From NCBI GenBank assembly GCA_963558565.1, contig CAUWGX010000001.1:1-64000 (forward strand): 64,000 nt of DNA, in the 5' to 3' direction. This DNA comes from Atopostipes sp963558565 (GTDB taxonomy: Bacteria > Bacillota > Bacilli > Lactobacillales > Carnobacteriaceae_A). The notes under the pieces were generated by a model, which worked only from the letters and a program-made list of their open reading frames with translations, was not told the origin of the DNA and did not search any database. Positions 1 to 9,042 of the stretch are shown here, one piece after another. The position numbers and the translations under genes are program-made. Position 1 is the first letter of the stretch. Each line of letters opens with the position of its first letter.

Positions 1-1478
1 ACTTAAAGTTAGGCAAACTGATCATGCTGTATGACTCGAATGATGTACAGTTAGATGGCCCTACAGATAAAGCGTTTAGTGAAGACATCGAAAAACGCTT
101 TGAAGCTTATGGTTGGGACTATGCGCGTGTCGAAGATGGTAACAATTTACAAGATATCGATGAAGCAATTGAACAAGCCAAAACCGTCACGGACCAACCT
201 TCCATCATTGAAGTACGGACAGAGATTGGTTATGGGGCAGAAAACGCAGGAACGGCTGAAGTCCATGGTGCTCCTTTAGGCCCCGACGGAACCAAATACG
301 CCAAAGAAAGTTATGACTGGAAAGGTGAAAACTTTACTGTACCGGAAGAAGTCTATGAACGTTTTGCTGAAACCATCGGTCAAAATGGCGCTGAAAAAGA
401 AGACCTTTGGAACACACTTGTCGACGACTATCAACAAGTATTTCCAGAACTTGGTGCGCAATTTGCACAAGGCGTCTCTGGGGAGTTACCAGAAGACTGG
501 GCTGAAAGTTTACCGGTCTATGAAGAAGACGCCGAGGGTGCAGCGACACGAGGTGTCAGTGGTGAAGTGATTAATGCGATCGCTGAAGTTGTTCCCAACC
601 TTTGGGGTGGGTCAGCAGACTTATCTGGCTCTAACAAAACGACGATTGATGGTGCAGGGGACTTTTCACCGGAACATTATGAAGGACGTAATATTTGGTA
701 TGGAGTGCGCGAGCATGCGATGGCTTCTGCCTTAAATGGGATCTTACTCCATGGCGGAACCAAGTCGTTCGTTTCCACATTCTTTGTGTTCTCGGACTAT
801 TTACGTCCAGCGGTTCGTCTTGCAGCGCTTTCCCAGATTCCAAGTATTTACGTGCTAACGCATGATTCAGTCGCTGTCGGGGAAGATGGCCCAACGCATG
901 AGCCGGTCGAACAATTATCCAGTTTCCGAGGTATGCCTAATGTGACGATGATGCGTCCAGCGGATGCGAACGAAGTGGCTGCGGCGTGGAAAGTAGCGTT
1001 AGAATCCGAGACGCGTCCAACGCTCTTAGCGCTCACGCGTCAAGATGTGCCCGTCCTTCCAAACACAGACGAACTTGCGCCTCAATACGTGCAAAAAGGG
1101 GCTTACGTCTTATCCCCTGCAGCCGAGCAACCGGATGGCTTATTATTAGCGACCGGTTCAGAAGTGCAGTTAGCGGTTGCCGCCCAAAAAGAATTATTAG
1201 ATCAAGGGCATGATGTGATGGTTATTTCAATGCCAAGTTTTGAGTTGTTTGAACTTCAAACGGATGAATATAAAGATTCTGTCCTACCAAAAACCGTGAA
1301 GAATCGAGTGGCGATTGAAATGGGCTCCACCTTTGGTTGGGATCGTTATGTCGGTCCAGAAGGTCGCATTATTGCGTTAGATCGCTTCGGTGAAAGTGGG
1401 CCGGGCGATGAAGTAGTGAAAGATCTCGGCTTTACCGTAGACAATGTGGTCGAAGAATATTTATCCTTATTTGAGTAA
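1..1478 (+). CDS. tkt: Transketolase, 3' part (5' end outside window)
   Basis: Thiamine-diphosphate enzyme of the non-oxidative pentose phosphate pathway, moving two-carbon ketol units between sugar phosphates. The reading frame is open to the left edge, so about 490 C-terminal residues are present of the usual ~660 and roughly 170 N-terminal residues are missing. The window opens inside the end of the TPP-binding motif (LYDSNDVQLDG). The pyrimidine-binding domain follows, with GVREHAM carrying the expected catalytic glutamate (codon 711-713), then the C-terminal domain (LLATGSEVQLA, DRFGESGPGDEV). It ends in a clear terminator, so yneF is probably not cotranscribed. Identity is secure; only the start is unseen. 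Confidence 0.96.
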   Translation, partial: LKLGKLIMLYDSNDVQLDGPTDKAFSEDIEKRFEAYGWDYARVEDGNNLQDIDEAIEQAKTVTDQPSIIEVRTEIGYGAENAGTAEVHGAPLGPDGTKYAKESYDWKGENFTVPEEVYERFAETIGQNGAEKEDLWNTLVDDYQQVFPELGAQFAQGVSGELPEDWAESLPVYEEDAEGAATRGVSGEVINAIAEVVPNLWGGSADLSGSNKTTIDGAGDFSPEHYEGRNIWYGVREHAMASALNGILLHGGTKSFVSTFFVFSDYLRPAVRLAALSQIPSIYVLTHDSVAVGEDGPTHEPVEQLSSFRGMPNVTMMRPADANEVAAAWKVALESETRPTLLALTRQDVPVLPNTDELAPQYVQKGAYVLSPAAEQPDGLLLATGSEVQLAVAAQKELLDQGHDVMVISMPSFELFELQTDEYKDSVLPKTVKNRVAIEMGSTFGWDRYVGPEGRIIALDRFGESGPGDEVVKDLGFTVDNVVEEYLSLFE

Positions 1479-1500
1479 AGATAAATATAAAAACGAAGAG

Positions 1501-1535
1501 ATTGCAGCTGGTCTAAATCAGCTGCAATTTTTTTC
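1501..1535 (+). terminator. Rho-independent terminator of tkt
   Basis: A 10-bp perfect stem (attgcagctg / cagctgcaat) with an 8-nt loop is followed by a T-rich run, 23 bases after the tkt stop codon. Confidence 0.9.
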
Positions 1536-1689
1536 TGATGAACGACGATTTATTTATGATTTTTTAATTTTTCTTTAGAAAAAGACTAGAATAGTTTTAC
1601 TTTGAAGTATTTTTCGGTAGAATAGTAAGCGTATAAGTATAAACAGATCGATTGTTTATATAGTGAGTAATGAGATAGGAGTGAGAAGT

Positions 1690-1920
1690 ATGAGTTTAGG
1701 TTGGGCAATATTTTTAATTATTCTTGCATTAATCGGAGGTTTAGCTGCTGGTTTCTTCCTAGCGCGTCGTTATATGATTAAATATTTTGAAGAGAATCCA
1801 CCGATTGATAAAAATATGATTCGTACGATGATGCTTTCGATGGGTCAAAAACCCTCCGAGCGTAAAATCAACCAAATGGTTAACCAGATGAAATCACAAT
1901 CTAAAAAAAATGATAAATAA
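1690..1920 (+). CDS. yneF: YneF, UPF0154 family small membrane protein
   Basis: A 76-residue protein with one N-terminal membrane segment (about residues 4-24) and a conserved basic cytoplasmic tail. The block NPPIDKNMIRTMMLSMGQKP and the following KINQMVNQM are diagnostic of the UPF0154/YneF family, whose function is unknown. I chose the ATG at 1690 because AGGAGTGAG lies just upstream; an earlier in-frame ATG at 1663 lacks this spacing. It follows tkt, as in many Bacilli, but sits between two terminators and is probably its own unit. Confidence 0.9.
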   Translation: MSLGWAIFLIILALIGGLAAGFFLARRYMIKYFEENPPIDKNMIRTMMLSMGQKPSERKINQMVNQMKSQSKKNDK

Positions 1921-1931
1921 TGAAATGAAGA

Positions 1932-1972
1932 AAACGAACAGTATATAAAGCTTTGCTGTTCGTTTCTTTTTA
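1932..1972 (+). terminator. Terminator after yneF
   Basis: A 10-bp stem (aaacgaacag / ctgttcgttt) with a 14-nt loop is followed by tctttttat. Confidence 0.85.
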
Positions 1973-2019
1973 TACCTAAAGCATTTAAAGATATGGGGCA
2001 ATATAGAGAAGGTGCATAA

Positions 2020-3777
2020 ATGAATATATATAGAAAACTTAGTTGGTTTTTTAAAGATAAATGGAAATCGTATACAACAGCTGTGATTGCTTTAATGATT
2101 GTAGCGGTTTTGCAACTCATCCCTCCACGTATTATCGGTGTTGTCATTGATGAAATTGCCACCGATAGGATTACGACAAATTCTTTGATTCGTTGGCTTG
2201 TATTGTTGGTGCTCACAGCGCTCGCTCAATATGGTTTACGTTATGTATGGCGTGTCCGTATTTGGGGGAATGCTGCGAGGTTAGAACGGATTGTTCGTAA
2301 TCGTTTGTACCGTCACTTTACAAAGATGGATAGTGAATTTTATCAAAAGTATCGTACAGGGGATTTGATGGCGCACGCTACGAATGATTTGCGCGCTTTG
2401 CGCATGGTAGCGGGAGGCGGTATTGTTACGATGGCGGATTCTTTAAGTATCACATTGGTTACCATTAGTGCGATGTTTGTTGTGATCGACTGGCGTTTAA
2501 CATTATTAGCCATTATTCCTTTACCATTTTTAGCTATCGTTTCGCGCTACTTAGGACGAATGTTACATACTCGTTTTCGCGAGGCGCAAGCTGCATTCTC
2601 ACAAATGAACAATAAAGTGCAAGAAAGTCTCCAAGGAGTTAAAGTGATTAAAACGTTTGGGCAGGAGCGAGAGGATATTCTCCAATTCCAAGAACAAACA
2701 GAAAATATCTTAGATAAAAATCGGGCGGTCTACCAAGTTGATTCACTCTTTGATCCAGCTTTACAGTTAATTATTGGGATTTCTTATGTTATTGCGATCA
2801 TTGTCGGCGGTTTTTTAATTTTAGATACAGAAATTACTGTTGGTGAATTTGTTACTTTTATTAGCTATATTGGGATGTTAGTTTGGCCAATGTTTGCTAT
2901 TGGACGTTTATTTAATATTATTGAACGAGGTTCAGCAAGTTATGATCGGATCGAATTATTACTAAATGAAAAATCTTCCATTGTTGAAAGACAGGGCGCT
3001 TCGAATGACCCGGTTGCTGGAGATATCGAGTATAAAATTGATTCGTTTACCTATCCAGATGATAAGATGCCTGCTTTAGAAAAGATTTATTTTGAGCTAA
3101 AAAAAGGAAATACTTTAGGTATTGTAGGAAAAACAGGCTCTGGAAAGACCACCTTAATTAAACTATTATTGAGAGAATATGATCATTATGTGGGGCAAAT
3201 TAAATTCGATGGACAAGATATTCGAGAAGTTACATTTGATGCTTTACTCAATAGTATTGGTTATGTCCCTCAAGATAACTTTTTATTCTCGACATCTATT
3301 CGTGATAATATTCGCTTCAGTGATCCTACGATTCCTCAAGAAGAAGTCGAAAAAGCAGCCAAAATTGCTGATATTCACCAAGATATTATGGAAATGCCGG
3401 AAGGTTATGACACCCAAACCGGTGAACGTGGAGTTTCTCTTTCGGGTGGACAAAAACAAAGAGTTTCGATTGCCCGTGCGTTAATCAAAAACCCCGAATT
3501 AATGATTCTTGATGACTCTTTATCAGCGGTGGATGCTAAAACCGAGGAGAAAATTTTAGAAGGTTTACGTGATTTACGCAACGATCAGACAACGATTATT
3601 ATTGCCCATCGTATCAGTTCTTTGATTCATGCGGATGAAATTATTGTGCTTGAAGATGGAAAAATTAGTGAAAGAGGCACACATGAGGAACTACTTAAAA
3701 ACGAGGGCTGGTACAGTGAGATGTATGATAAACAACAGTTGGAAGAAGATTCATCCGCGTTAGGGGAGGAGGAATAG
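2020..3777 (+). CDS. ABC exporter half-transporter, subunit 1 (BmrC/YheI-like)
   Basis: Fused permease-ATPase of the multidrug/lipid exporter type, 585 residues: six-helix transmembrane domain (about 15-320) and nucleotide-binding domain (about 335-570). Walker A is GKTGSGKTT (~369) and the signature LSGGQKQR is canonical. Walker B reads LMILDDSLSAVD, so Asp499 replaces the catalytic glutamate. That is the pattern of the degenerate partner in heterodimers such as BmrCD, LmrCD or EfrAB. It lies one base from the gene for its complementary partner, so the two surely form one complex. The drug or lipid substrate cannot be told from sequence. Start ATG has GAAGGTG upstream. Confidence 0.92.
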   Translation: MNIYRKLSWFFKDKWKSYTTAVIALMIVAVLQLIPPRIIGVVIDEIATDRITTNSLIRWLVLLVLTALAQYGLRYVWRVRIWGNAARLERIVRNRLYRHFTKMDSEFYQKYRTGDLMAHATNDLRALRMVAGGGIVTMADSLSITLVTISAMFVVIDWRLTLLAIIPLPFLAIVSRYLGRMLHTRFREAQAAFSQMNNKVQESLQGVKVIKTFGQEREDILQFQEQTENILDKNRAVYQVDSLFDPALQLIIGISYVIAIIVGGFLILDTEITVGEFVTFISYIGMLVWPMFAIGRLFNIIERGSASYDRIELLLNEKSSIVERQGASNDPVAGDIEYKIDSFTYPDDKMPALEKIYFELKKGNTLGIVGKTGSGKTTLIKLLLREYDHYVGQIKFDGQDIREVTFDALLNSIGYVPQDNFLFSTSIRDNIRFSDPTIPQEEVEKAAKIADIHQDIMEMPEGYDTQTGERGVSLSGGQKQRVSIARALIKNPELMILDDSLSAVDAKTEEKILEGLRDLRNDQTTIIIAHRISSLIHADEIIVLEDGKISERGTHEELLKNEGWYSEMYDKQQLEEDSSALGEEE

Positions 3778-3778
3778 G

Positions 3779-5578
3779 ATGGCTGCAAACACAAACGTTG
3801 AAGAAGAAGCTCGTTCAATACCTGTTAAGGAACAGATGCATGTCTTAAGACGCATCGTAAAGTTTACAAGACCTTACTTAAAACAATTTGTGACAGCTGT
3901 GCTTCTTGTCATTTTATTAGCTGTTATTAATGCGATGCAACCCCGCGTGATTCAAACGTTTATCGATGATCACCTAGCCATTGGAACAGCCACTCAAGCG
4001 ACAGCTGTGAAGTTTGGTCTCATTTATTTTGGATTAACTTTAGTCAAAATGGTTTTTACATTTTTAGAACTTTATTTATTTAGTATGGCTTCTGAAAAAA
4101 CAGTGCAAAACGTGCGTGATCAACTCTTTGAAAAAATACATCACTTAGGGATGCGCTTTTTCGATAGTACCTCTACCGGTTGGATTGTCACTCGTGTGAC
4201 CAATGATACGGAAGCTTTAAAAGATTTTTGGAATGTACTATTGAATATTATTCAAAGTTCTTTAAGTATTTTGACAACTTTTGGAGCAATGCTCTTGCTA
4301 GATTGGCAAATTTCGCTTTGGATATTAGCTTTTGTGCCGGTGCTTATTATTATTACACGTTTTTATCAAGTGTATAGTTCACGCACATATTCTGAGATGA
4401 AAAATAAAAACAGTCTGTTAAATACACAATTAGCGGAATCAATTAATGGGATGTCAACGATTCAGCAATTTCGCCAAGAACAACGAATGATTGAAGAATT
4501 TGAAGCGACCAATGATTCTTATTTCCAATCACGTTTTTCAATGACGAAAATCAATGCCATTTTACTGAGTCCCATTATTAATTTATTGTATACGATTGCT
4601 ATTGTCGCTATCTTAGGTTTATTTGGTTATGATGCTTTGCAAGGCCCCGTGGAGGTAGGAGTCATTTACGCTTTTACTTCTTACGTGAATCTCTTTTTCC
4701 AACCCCTTACTCGTTTAATGGATAATTTAAGTTTATTTCAAGACGGAGTTATTTCAAGTGAGCGAATTTTAAAAGTGATGGATGAAGAGGCCTATGCTCC
4801 TGAGCAACAAGCCATCTCGAATTTGCAAATCGAAGAAGCAAAGATTGAATTTAAACATGTGACCTTCTCTTATGATGGAGAGACAGAGGTTTTAAAAGAT
4901 ATTAACTTTACAGTGAATCCAGGAGAAACCGTAGCTTTAGTAGGGCATACCGGGAGTGGGAAGTCTTCTATTATTAATGTACTCATGCGCTTTTATGAGT
5001 ATCAAGAAGGAGAGGTTCTCATTGATGGTCATTCACTGCGCGAATTTCCTATTGAAGAGCTACGAGCGGAAATTGGTTTAGTCTTGCAAGACTCCTTTAT
5101 GTTTTATGGCACGATTAAAGATAATATCCGTTTACTTGATGATACCATCTCTGACCGAGAAATTGTGGAAGCGGCTGAATTTGTTCAAGCGAACCGCTTT
5201 ATCGAAAAATTACCCGATAAATATAACCATAAAGTGGTGGAACGCGGAGCTGGTTTTTCAAGCGGTGAAAAACAATTGCTATCTTTTGCTAGTACGATTG
5301 TGAAAGATCCAAAGATTTTAATTTTAGATGAAGCTACTGCCAATATTGACACAGAGACTGAAATATTAATTCAAGAAGGGCTCAATCGAATGCGCGAAGG
5401 GCGTACGACTGTCGCCATCGCCCACCGTTTATCGACGATTCGTGATGCGGATCAAATTTTAGTGTTAGAAGCGGGCGAAATTGTCGAACGAGGAACGCAT
5501 GAAGAATTAATAGAACTTGGTGGACGTTATAATGAAATGTATGAACTACAAAATCTAGGTTTACAGGCCGAGGAATAA
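3779..5578 (+). CDS. ABC exporter half-transporter, subunit 2 (BmrD/YheH-like)
   Basis: Second 599-residue half of the heterodimeric exporter. Walker A is GHTGSGKSS (~390) and Walker B LILDEATANID keeps the catalytic Glu518, but the signature is FSSGEKQ instead of LSGGQ. This complements subunit 1: the site formed by this Walker A/B with the partner's LSGGQ is competent, and the other site is degenerate. The start ATG follows the upstream stop by one base and its ribosome site (GGGGAGGAGG) lies inside subunit 1, implying translational coupling. A strong terminator follows. Confidence 0.92.
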   Translation: MAANTNVEEEARSIPVKEQMHVLRRIVKFTRPYLKQFVTAVLLVILLAVINAMQPRVIQTFIDDHLAIGTATQATAVKFGLIYFGLTLVKMVFTFLELYLFSMASEKTVQNVRDQLFEKIHHLGMRFFDSTSTGWIVTRVTNDTEALKDFWNVLLNIIQSSLSILTTFGAMLLLDWQISLWILAFVPVLIIITRFYQVYSSRTYSEMKNKNSLLNTQLAESINGMSTIQQFRQEQRMIEEFEATNDSYFQSRFSMTKINAILLSPIINLLYTIAIVAILGLFGYDALQGPVEVGVIYAFTSYVNLFFQPLTRLMDNLSLFQDGVISSERILKVMDEEAYAPEQQAISNLQIEEAKIEFKHVTFSYDGETEVLKDINFTVNPGETVALVGHTGSGKSSIINVLMRFYEYQEGEVLIDGHSLREFPIEELRAEIGLVLQDSFMFYGTIKDNIRLLDDTISDREIVEAAEFVQANRFIEKLPDKYNHKVVERGAGFSSGEKQLLSFASTIVKDPKILILDEATANIDTETEILIQEGLNRMREGRTTVAIAHRLSTIRDADQILVLEAGEIVERGTHEELIELGGRYNEMYELQNLGLQAEE

Positions 5579-5581
5579 AAT

Positions 5582-5628
5582 AAAAAGTCTATGAGTACCG
5601 CTGACTAGCGATCACTCATAGACTTTTT
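5582..5628. terminator. Bidirectional terminator between exporter and plsC-like gene
   Basis: A perfect 15-bp stem (aaaaagtctatgagt / actcatagacttttt) serves both converging genes, with A/T runs on both sides. A small inner cgct/agcg pairing sits in the loop. Confidence 0.92.
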
Positions 5629-5633
5629 AAATA

Positions 5634-6239
5634 CTAAATCACGTTCTTTTCTGCATTCTCTTCAAGCGCATCGAATGAATTTTGCATAACTTCTGAATAG
5701 TACGCATTCACATCATCGACCCCTTCAATTTTTCGTTTAATTTCAAAAGGTTGACCAAAAGCAACCGTCGCTTTTTTACGTAGGAGCAAATCTTTAATTG
5801 TTAAAGGGCCTGAATAAACAGCGGGGACGATTTTACTCTTCCCAAGTTTCGCAATGGTTATGGCGCCTCCTTTTAACTCAGTGGAGTAACGACTGCCAGT
5901 AGGGAAGATTAAAACATTTAGTTCGTTATTTTTTAAATAGTTTACGGGTGTTTTGATGGCACTGACTCCTGGTTTTTTACGATCAACCGGGAAAGCATTT
6001 AGCCCGCGGATGATCCAGTTTAAAACAGGAATATTAAACAGCTCTTGTTTTGCCATAAAAGAGAAACGATGAGGATAAGCAGCGATTCCTATAAACACGG
6101 GGTCTAAGATTGAATGATGGGGAGCAACGAGGACAAATTTTTCATCCTCAGGAATATTTTCCTTTCCATAAACGCTTGTCTTACCGTTCAGAAGACGAAT
6201 TAATATTTTTAATAAAACCATTATAAAATTATAAAACAA
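5634..6239 (-). CDS. plsC: 1-acyl-sn-glycerol-3-phosphate acyltransferase family protein
   Basis: Membrane-associated LPLAT-family acyltransferase, expected to acylate lysophosphatidate to phosphatidate in phospholipid synthesis. The HX4D catalytic motif is HHSILD. The substrate motif appears as FPTGSR where many members have FPEGTR; variation at this glutamate seems common in relatives, but I have not aligned them. A hydrophobic N-terminus precedes the catalytic part. I chose TTG at 6239 because GAGGTGA lies five bases upstream; a GTG three codons earlier (6248) overlaps that site and is the alternative. About 201 residues, normal for the family. The exact acyl acceptor is not provable here. 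Confidence 0.85.
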   Translation of the reverse strand: MFYNFIMVLLKILIRLLNGKTSVYGKENIPEDEKFVLVAPHHSILDPVFIGIAAYPHRFSFMAKQELFNIPVLNWIIRGLNAFPVDRKKPGVSAIKTPVNYLKNNELNVLIFPTGSRYSTELKGGAITIAKLGKSKIVPAVYSGPLTIKDLLLRKKATVAFGQPFEIKRKIEGVDDVNAYYSEVMQNSFDALEENAEKNVI

Positions 6240-6304
6240 ATGTCTCACCTCAAATAAAAGTTAATTTTAGTATGCTTTAATTTTAGAAAAAGTGCAAGTT
6301 TTAT

Positions 6305-6333
6305 TTGCTAATGAAAAACATTATTGGTATAAT
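6305..6333 (+). promoter_or_regulatory. Promoter of rpsB-tsf
   Basis: TTGCTA, a 17-bp spacer and TATAAT, with TGG directly before the -10. Transcription would start near 6340, giving a leader of about 120 nt. Confidence 0.75.
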
Positions 6334-6340
6334 ATTAGAC

Positions 6341-6459
6341 GGTGCAAATGCACTGAAATTTTCACTTGAACGGATTACTCAACTGTTGCTCCGATGCCAG
6401 GAGTTGTTTGGGTGTGGGAAGTTCAGGGAAGATAAAAAACAAAAATGGAGGAATTTAAA
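6341..6459 (+). promoter_or_regulatory. Structured rpsB 5' leader, candidate S2 autoregulatory element
   Basis: The 120-nt leader holds a GTGC-aaat-GCAC hairpin (6342-6353). A closing helix CTTGAAC (6365-6371) / GTTCAGG (6421-6427) encloses an inner CTCC-gatgcca-GGAG hairpin (6389-6403) flanked by ACTC/GGGT pairing. Ribosomal protein operons are often autoregulated through such leaders. That this one binds S2 is inference. Confidence 0.45.
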
Positions 6460-7218
6460 ATGGCAGTAGTTACTATGAAACAATTGTTAGAATCTGGTGT
6501 TCATTTCGGTCACCAAACACGTCGTTGGGATCCAAAAATGAAACCTTATATCTTTACTGAAAGAAACGGCATCTACATTATTGACTTGCAACAAACGGTA
6601 CGTGCAATTGAAACAGCTTATGATTTTGTACGTGATCTTGGTGCAAACGATGGTCATATCTTATTTGTAGGTACTAAGAAACAAGCAGAAGAATCAATTA
6701 AAGAAGAAGCTGAACGTGCTGGTGTTCATTACATTAACCATCGTTGGTTAGGTGGAACAATGACAAACTGGGACACAATCAGCCAAAGAATTGATTACCT
6801 AAAAGAATTAGAAGAAATGGAAGAAGACGGAACATTTGATGTTCTTCCTAAAAACGAAGTAAGCTTACTCATGAAAGAGCGTGACAAATTAGAGCGTACG
6901 CTTGGTGGAATTAAAAACATGCCTGGTTTACCAGACGCACTATTTGTTGTTGATCCTCGTAAAGAATATATTGCAGTACATGAAGCAAACAAATTAGGAA
7001 TCCCAGTCATCGCTATGGTAGATACAAACACAGATCCAGATAACATTGACTATGTAATCCCTGCTAACGATGACGCAATCCGTGCGATTAAATTGATTAC
7101 TTCAATTATGGCAGATGCTTACATTGAAGGAAATCAAGGAGAGTCTCAAGCAGCAGATGATGAAAAATCACAATCTATTGAAGAAATGGTTGAAGCAGTA
7201 GAAGGCGACAACGAATAA
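6460..7218 (+). CDS. rpsB: 30S ribosomal protein S2
   Basis: Small-subunit protein S2 (252 residues), added late in 30S assembly and needed for S1 binding where S1 exists. Typical sequence features are VTMKQLLESGVHFGHQTRRW near the N-terminus, FVGTKKQAEESIKEEAER, and PVIAMVDTNTDPDNIDYVIP. An acidic tail of about 25 residues is as seen in relatives. ATG at 6460 has GGAGG seven bases upstream; the ATG at 6445 lies before that site and is not used. It forms an operon with tsf, as in most bacteria. Confidence 0.98.
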   Translation: MAVVTMKQLLESGVHFGHQTRRWDPKMKPYIFTERNGIYIIDLQQTVRAIETAYDFVRDLGANDGHILFVGTKKQAEESIKEEAERAGVHYINHRWLGGTMTNWDTISQRIDYLKELEEMEEDGTFDVLPKNEVSLLMKERDKLERTLGGIKNMPGLPDALFVVDPRKEYIAVHEANKLGIPVIAMVDTNTDPDNIDYVIPANDDAIRAIKLITSIMADAYIEGNQGESQAADDEKSQSIEEMVEAVEGDNE

Positions 7219-7303
7219 TTCATCATTAGAAACTTTATATTTAAAACGAATCTTTATTTAACGATTGAATAAAAAACGAGTTAAATTTACAGGAGGAATC
7301 ATC

Positions 7304-8185
7304 GTGGCAGAAATTAAAGCAGCTCAAGTTAAAGAGCTTCGTGATAGTACAGGCGTTGGAATGATGGATGCGAAGAAAGCATTAGTGGAAGCGGATGGCG
7401 ACATGGAAAAAGCAGTAGACTTTTTACGTGAAAAAGGTGTTGCAACTGCAGCTAAAAAAGCAGACCGTATTTCAGCAGAAGGTTTATCACATATTTATAT
7501 AGAAGGTAATACAGCAGCTGTCGTTGAAGTGAACAGTGAAACAGACTATGTAGCTAAAAACGAACAGTTCCAAACACTAGTTAAAGCCATTGCAAAAGCC
7601 ATTGCAAAAGAAAAACCTGCTTCAGTAGAAGAAGCACAAGAAGTGAAACTTGAAGATGGGAAAACAATTGCTGAAGCAATCACTGCTGCAATTACAACCA
7701 TTGGTGAAAACATTACACTTCGTCGTTTTGAACTTGTTGAAAAAGAAGATAATGAAACATTTGGTGCTTATGAGCACATGGGTGGAAGCATCTCCGTTCT
7801 TACATTAATTGATGGTGCGGACGAAGAGGTAGCTAAAAACGTTGCAATGCATATTGCAGCTCTTAACCCACAATATTTAAACCGTGAAGAAGTACCTCAA
7901 GAAGTACGTGATCACGAGTTAAACGTATTATCTGAACAAGCTAGAAACGAAGGAAAACCTGAAAATATTGTTGAAAAAATGGTTGAAGGTCGTCTAAACA
8001 AATGGTTAGGAGAAATTTCATTAATTGACCAACCATATGTTAAAGATGGCGACAAAACCGTTCAAGAATATCTAAATGATAATGGCGCTACAATCCGTTC
8101 ATTTACCCGCTTAGAAGTAGGCGAAGGTATTGAAAAACGTGAAGAAGACTTCGCTGAAGAAGTAAGAAGTCAAATGAATCAATAA
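7304..8185 (+). CDS. tsf: Elongation factor Ts
   Basis: Nucleotide exchange factor for EF-Tu, 293 residues. The N-terminal UBA-like domain and the catalytic motif LRDSTGVGMMDAKKAL are plain, followed by the core dimerisation domain (VEVNSETDYVAKNEQF, HIAALNPQYL). The start is GTG at 7304 directly after AGGAGG; the 13 in-frame codons upstream are leader. Cotranscribed with rpsB; a terminator follows. Confidence 0.98.
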   Translation: MAEIKAAQVKELRDSTGVGMMDAKKALVEADGDMEKAVDFLREKGVATAAKKADRISAEGLSHIYIEGNTAAVVEVNSETDYVAKNEQFQTLVKAIAKAIAKEKPASVEEAQEVKLEDGKTIAEAITAAITTIGENITLRRFELVEKEDNETFGAYEHMGGSISVLTLIDGADEEVAKNVAMHIAALNPQYLNREEVPQEVRDHELNVLSEQARNEGKPENIVEKMVEGRLNKWLGEISLIDQPYVKDGDKTVQEYLNDNGATIRSFTRLEVGEGIEKREEDFAEEVRSQMNQ

Positions 8186-8197
8186 GATCAAGATTTA

Positions 8198-8228
8198 GAC
8201 AGGAGCGTCTATCGTTCCTGTCTTTTCT
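8198..8228 (+). terminator. Terminator after tsf
   Basis: A 10-bp stem (gacaggagcg / cgttcctgtc, one G-T pair) with a 5-nt loop, then ttttctt. Confidence 0.88.
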
Positions 8229-8260
8229 TATAACCAAAAGTGTTAATCTCTGATTAATCA

Positions 8261-8289
8261 GTGACTCACAGTCAAAATTATGCTAATAT
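8261..8289 (+). promoter_or_regulatory. Possible pyrH-frr promoter
   Basis: GTGACT, a 17-bp spacer, then TGC-TAATAT (extended -10), placed 28 bases before the pyrH start and after the tsf terminator. The -35 is weak. Confidence 0.45.
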
Positions 8290-8316
8290 TAAGATGTGAA
8301 TCTAGGAGGACAAAAG

Positions 8317-9042
8317 ATGGCAGAGCCTATATATAATAGGGTTGTTTTAAAAATAAGCGGTGAAGCAATCGCCGGTGATAAAGGTTTTGGAATTGATCCA
8401 ACAACTATCCAAACGATCGCACACGAAATAAAAGAAGCACATGACCTCGGTGTAGAACTTGCAATCGTTGTGGGTGGAGGAAACATGTGGCGAGGAAAAA
8501 CCGGGGAAGAGATGGGTATGGACCGCGCGCAAGCTGATTACATTGGAATGCTAGCAACCGTAATGAATGGTCTAGCTTTACAAGATGGCTTAGAAAATTT
8601 AGGGGTTCCAACCCGTGTACAAACAGCGATTAATATGAGTGAAGTCGCTGAACCATATATCCGTAGAAGAGCGATTCGTCATTTGGAAAAAGGACGTGTT
8701 GTTATTTTTACAGGGGGTACTGGAAGCCCATATTTCTCTACAGATACAACAGCTGCGCTTCGAGCGGCTGAGGTAAAAGCTGATGTCATTATGATGGCTA
8801 AAAACAACGTAGACGGTGTTTACTCAGCCGATCCAAACATCGATGAGAACGCGGTAAAATATGATGAATTAACTTACTTAGATATTATCAATAAATCTTT
8901 AGAAGTGATGGATTCAACCGCATCTTCTTTAAGTATGGATAATAAAATTCCACTCGTTGTCTTTAAGTTTAATGAAAAAGGAAACATTAAACGTGTGATC
9001 TTAGGTGAAAAAATCGGAACAAATATTAGGGGGAAAGTATAA
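8317..9042 (+). CDS. pyrH: UMP kinase
   Basis: Bacterial hexameric UMP kinase of the amino-acid-kinase fold, making UDP from UMP. 241 residues. Diagnostic segments are VVLKISGEAIAGDKGFGID (phosphate loop), VVGGGNMWRG, FTGGTGSPYFSTDTTAALRA, and NNVDGVYSADP. ATG at 8317 follows AGGAGG; a GTG seven codons upstream is inside the leader. Its stop codon overlaps the frr start by one base, giving tight coupling. Confidence 0.98.
   Translation: MAEPIYNRVVLKISGEAIAGDKGFGIDPTTIQTIAHEIKEAHDLGVELAIVVGGGNMWRGKTGEEMGMDRAQADYIGMLATVMNGLALQDGLENLGVPTRVQTAINMSEVAEPYIRRRAIRHLEKGRVVIFTGGTGSPYFSTDTTAALRAAEVKADVIMMAKNNVDGVYSADPNIDENAVKYDELTYLDIINKSLEVMDSTASSLSMDNKIPLVVFKFNEKGNIKRVILGEKIGTNIRGKV

Noticed and set aside
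1595..1623. TTTTAC-N17-TAGAAT as yneF promoter
   Set aside because: The -35 matches consensus poorly and other A/T-rich choices are equally good; not listed as a feature.
1845..2216. 123-codon minus-strand frame across the yneF terminator and exporter start
   Set aside because: It crosses a terminator, has no ribosome site and overlaps two well-supported plus-strand genes.
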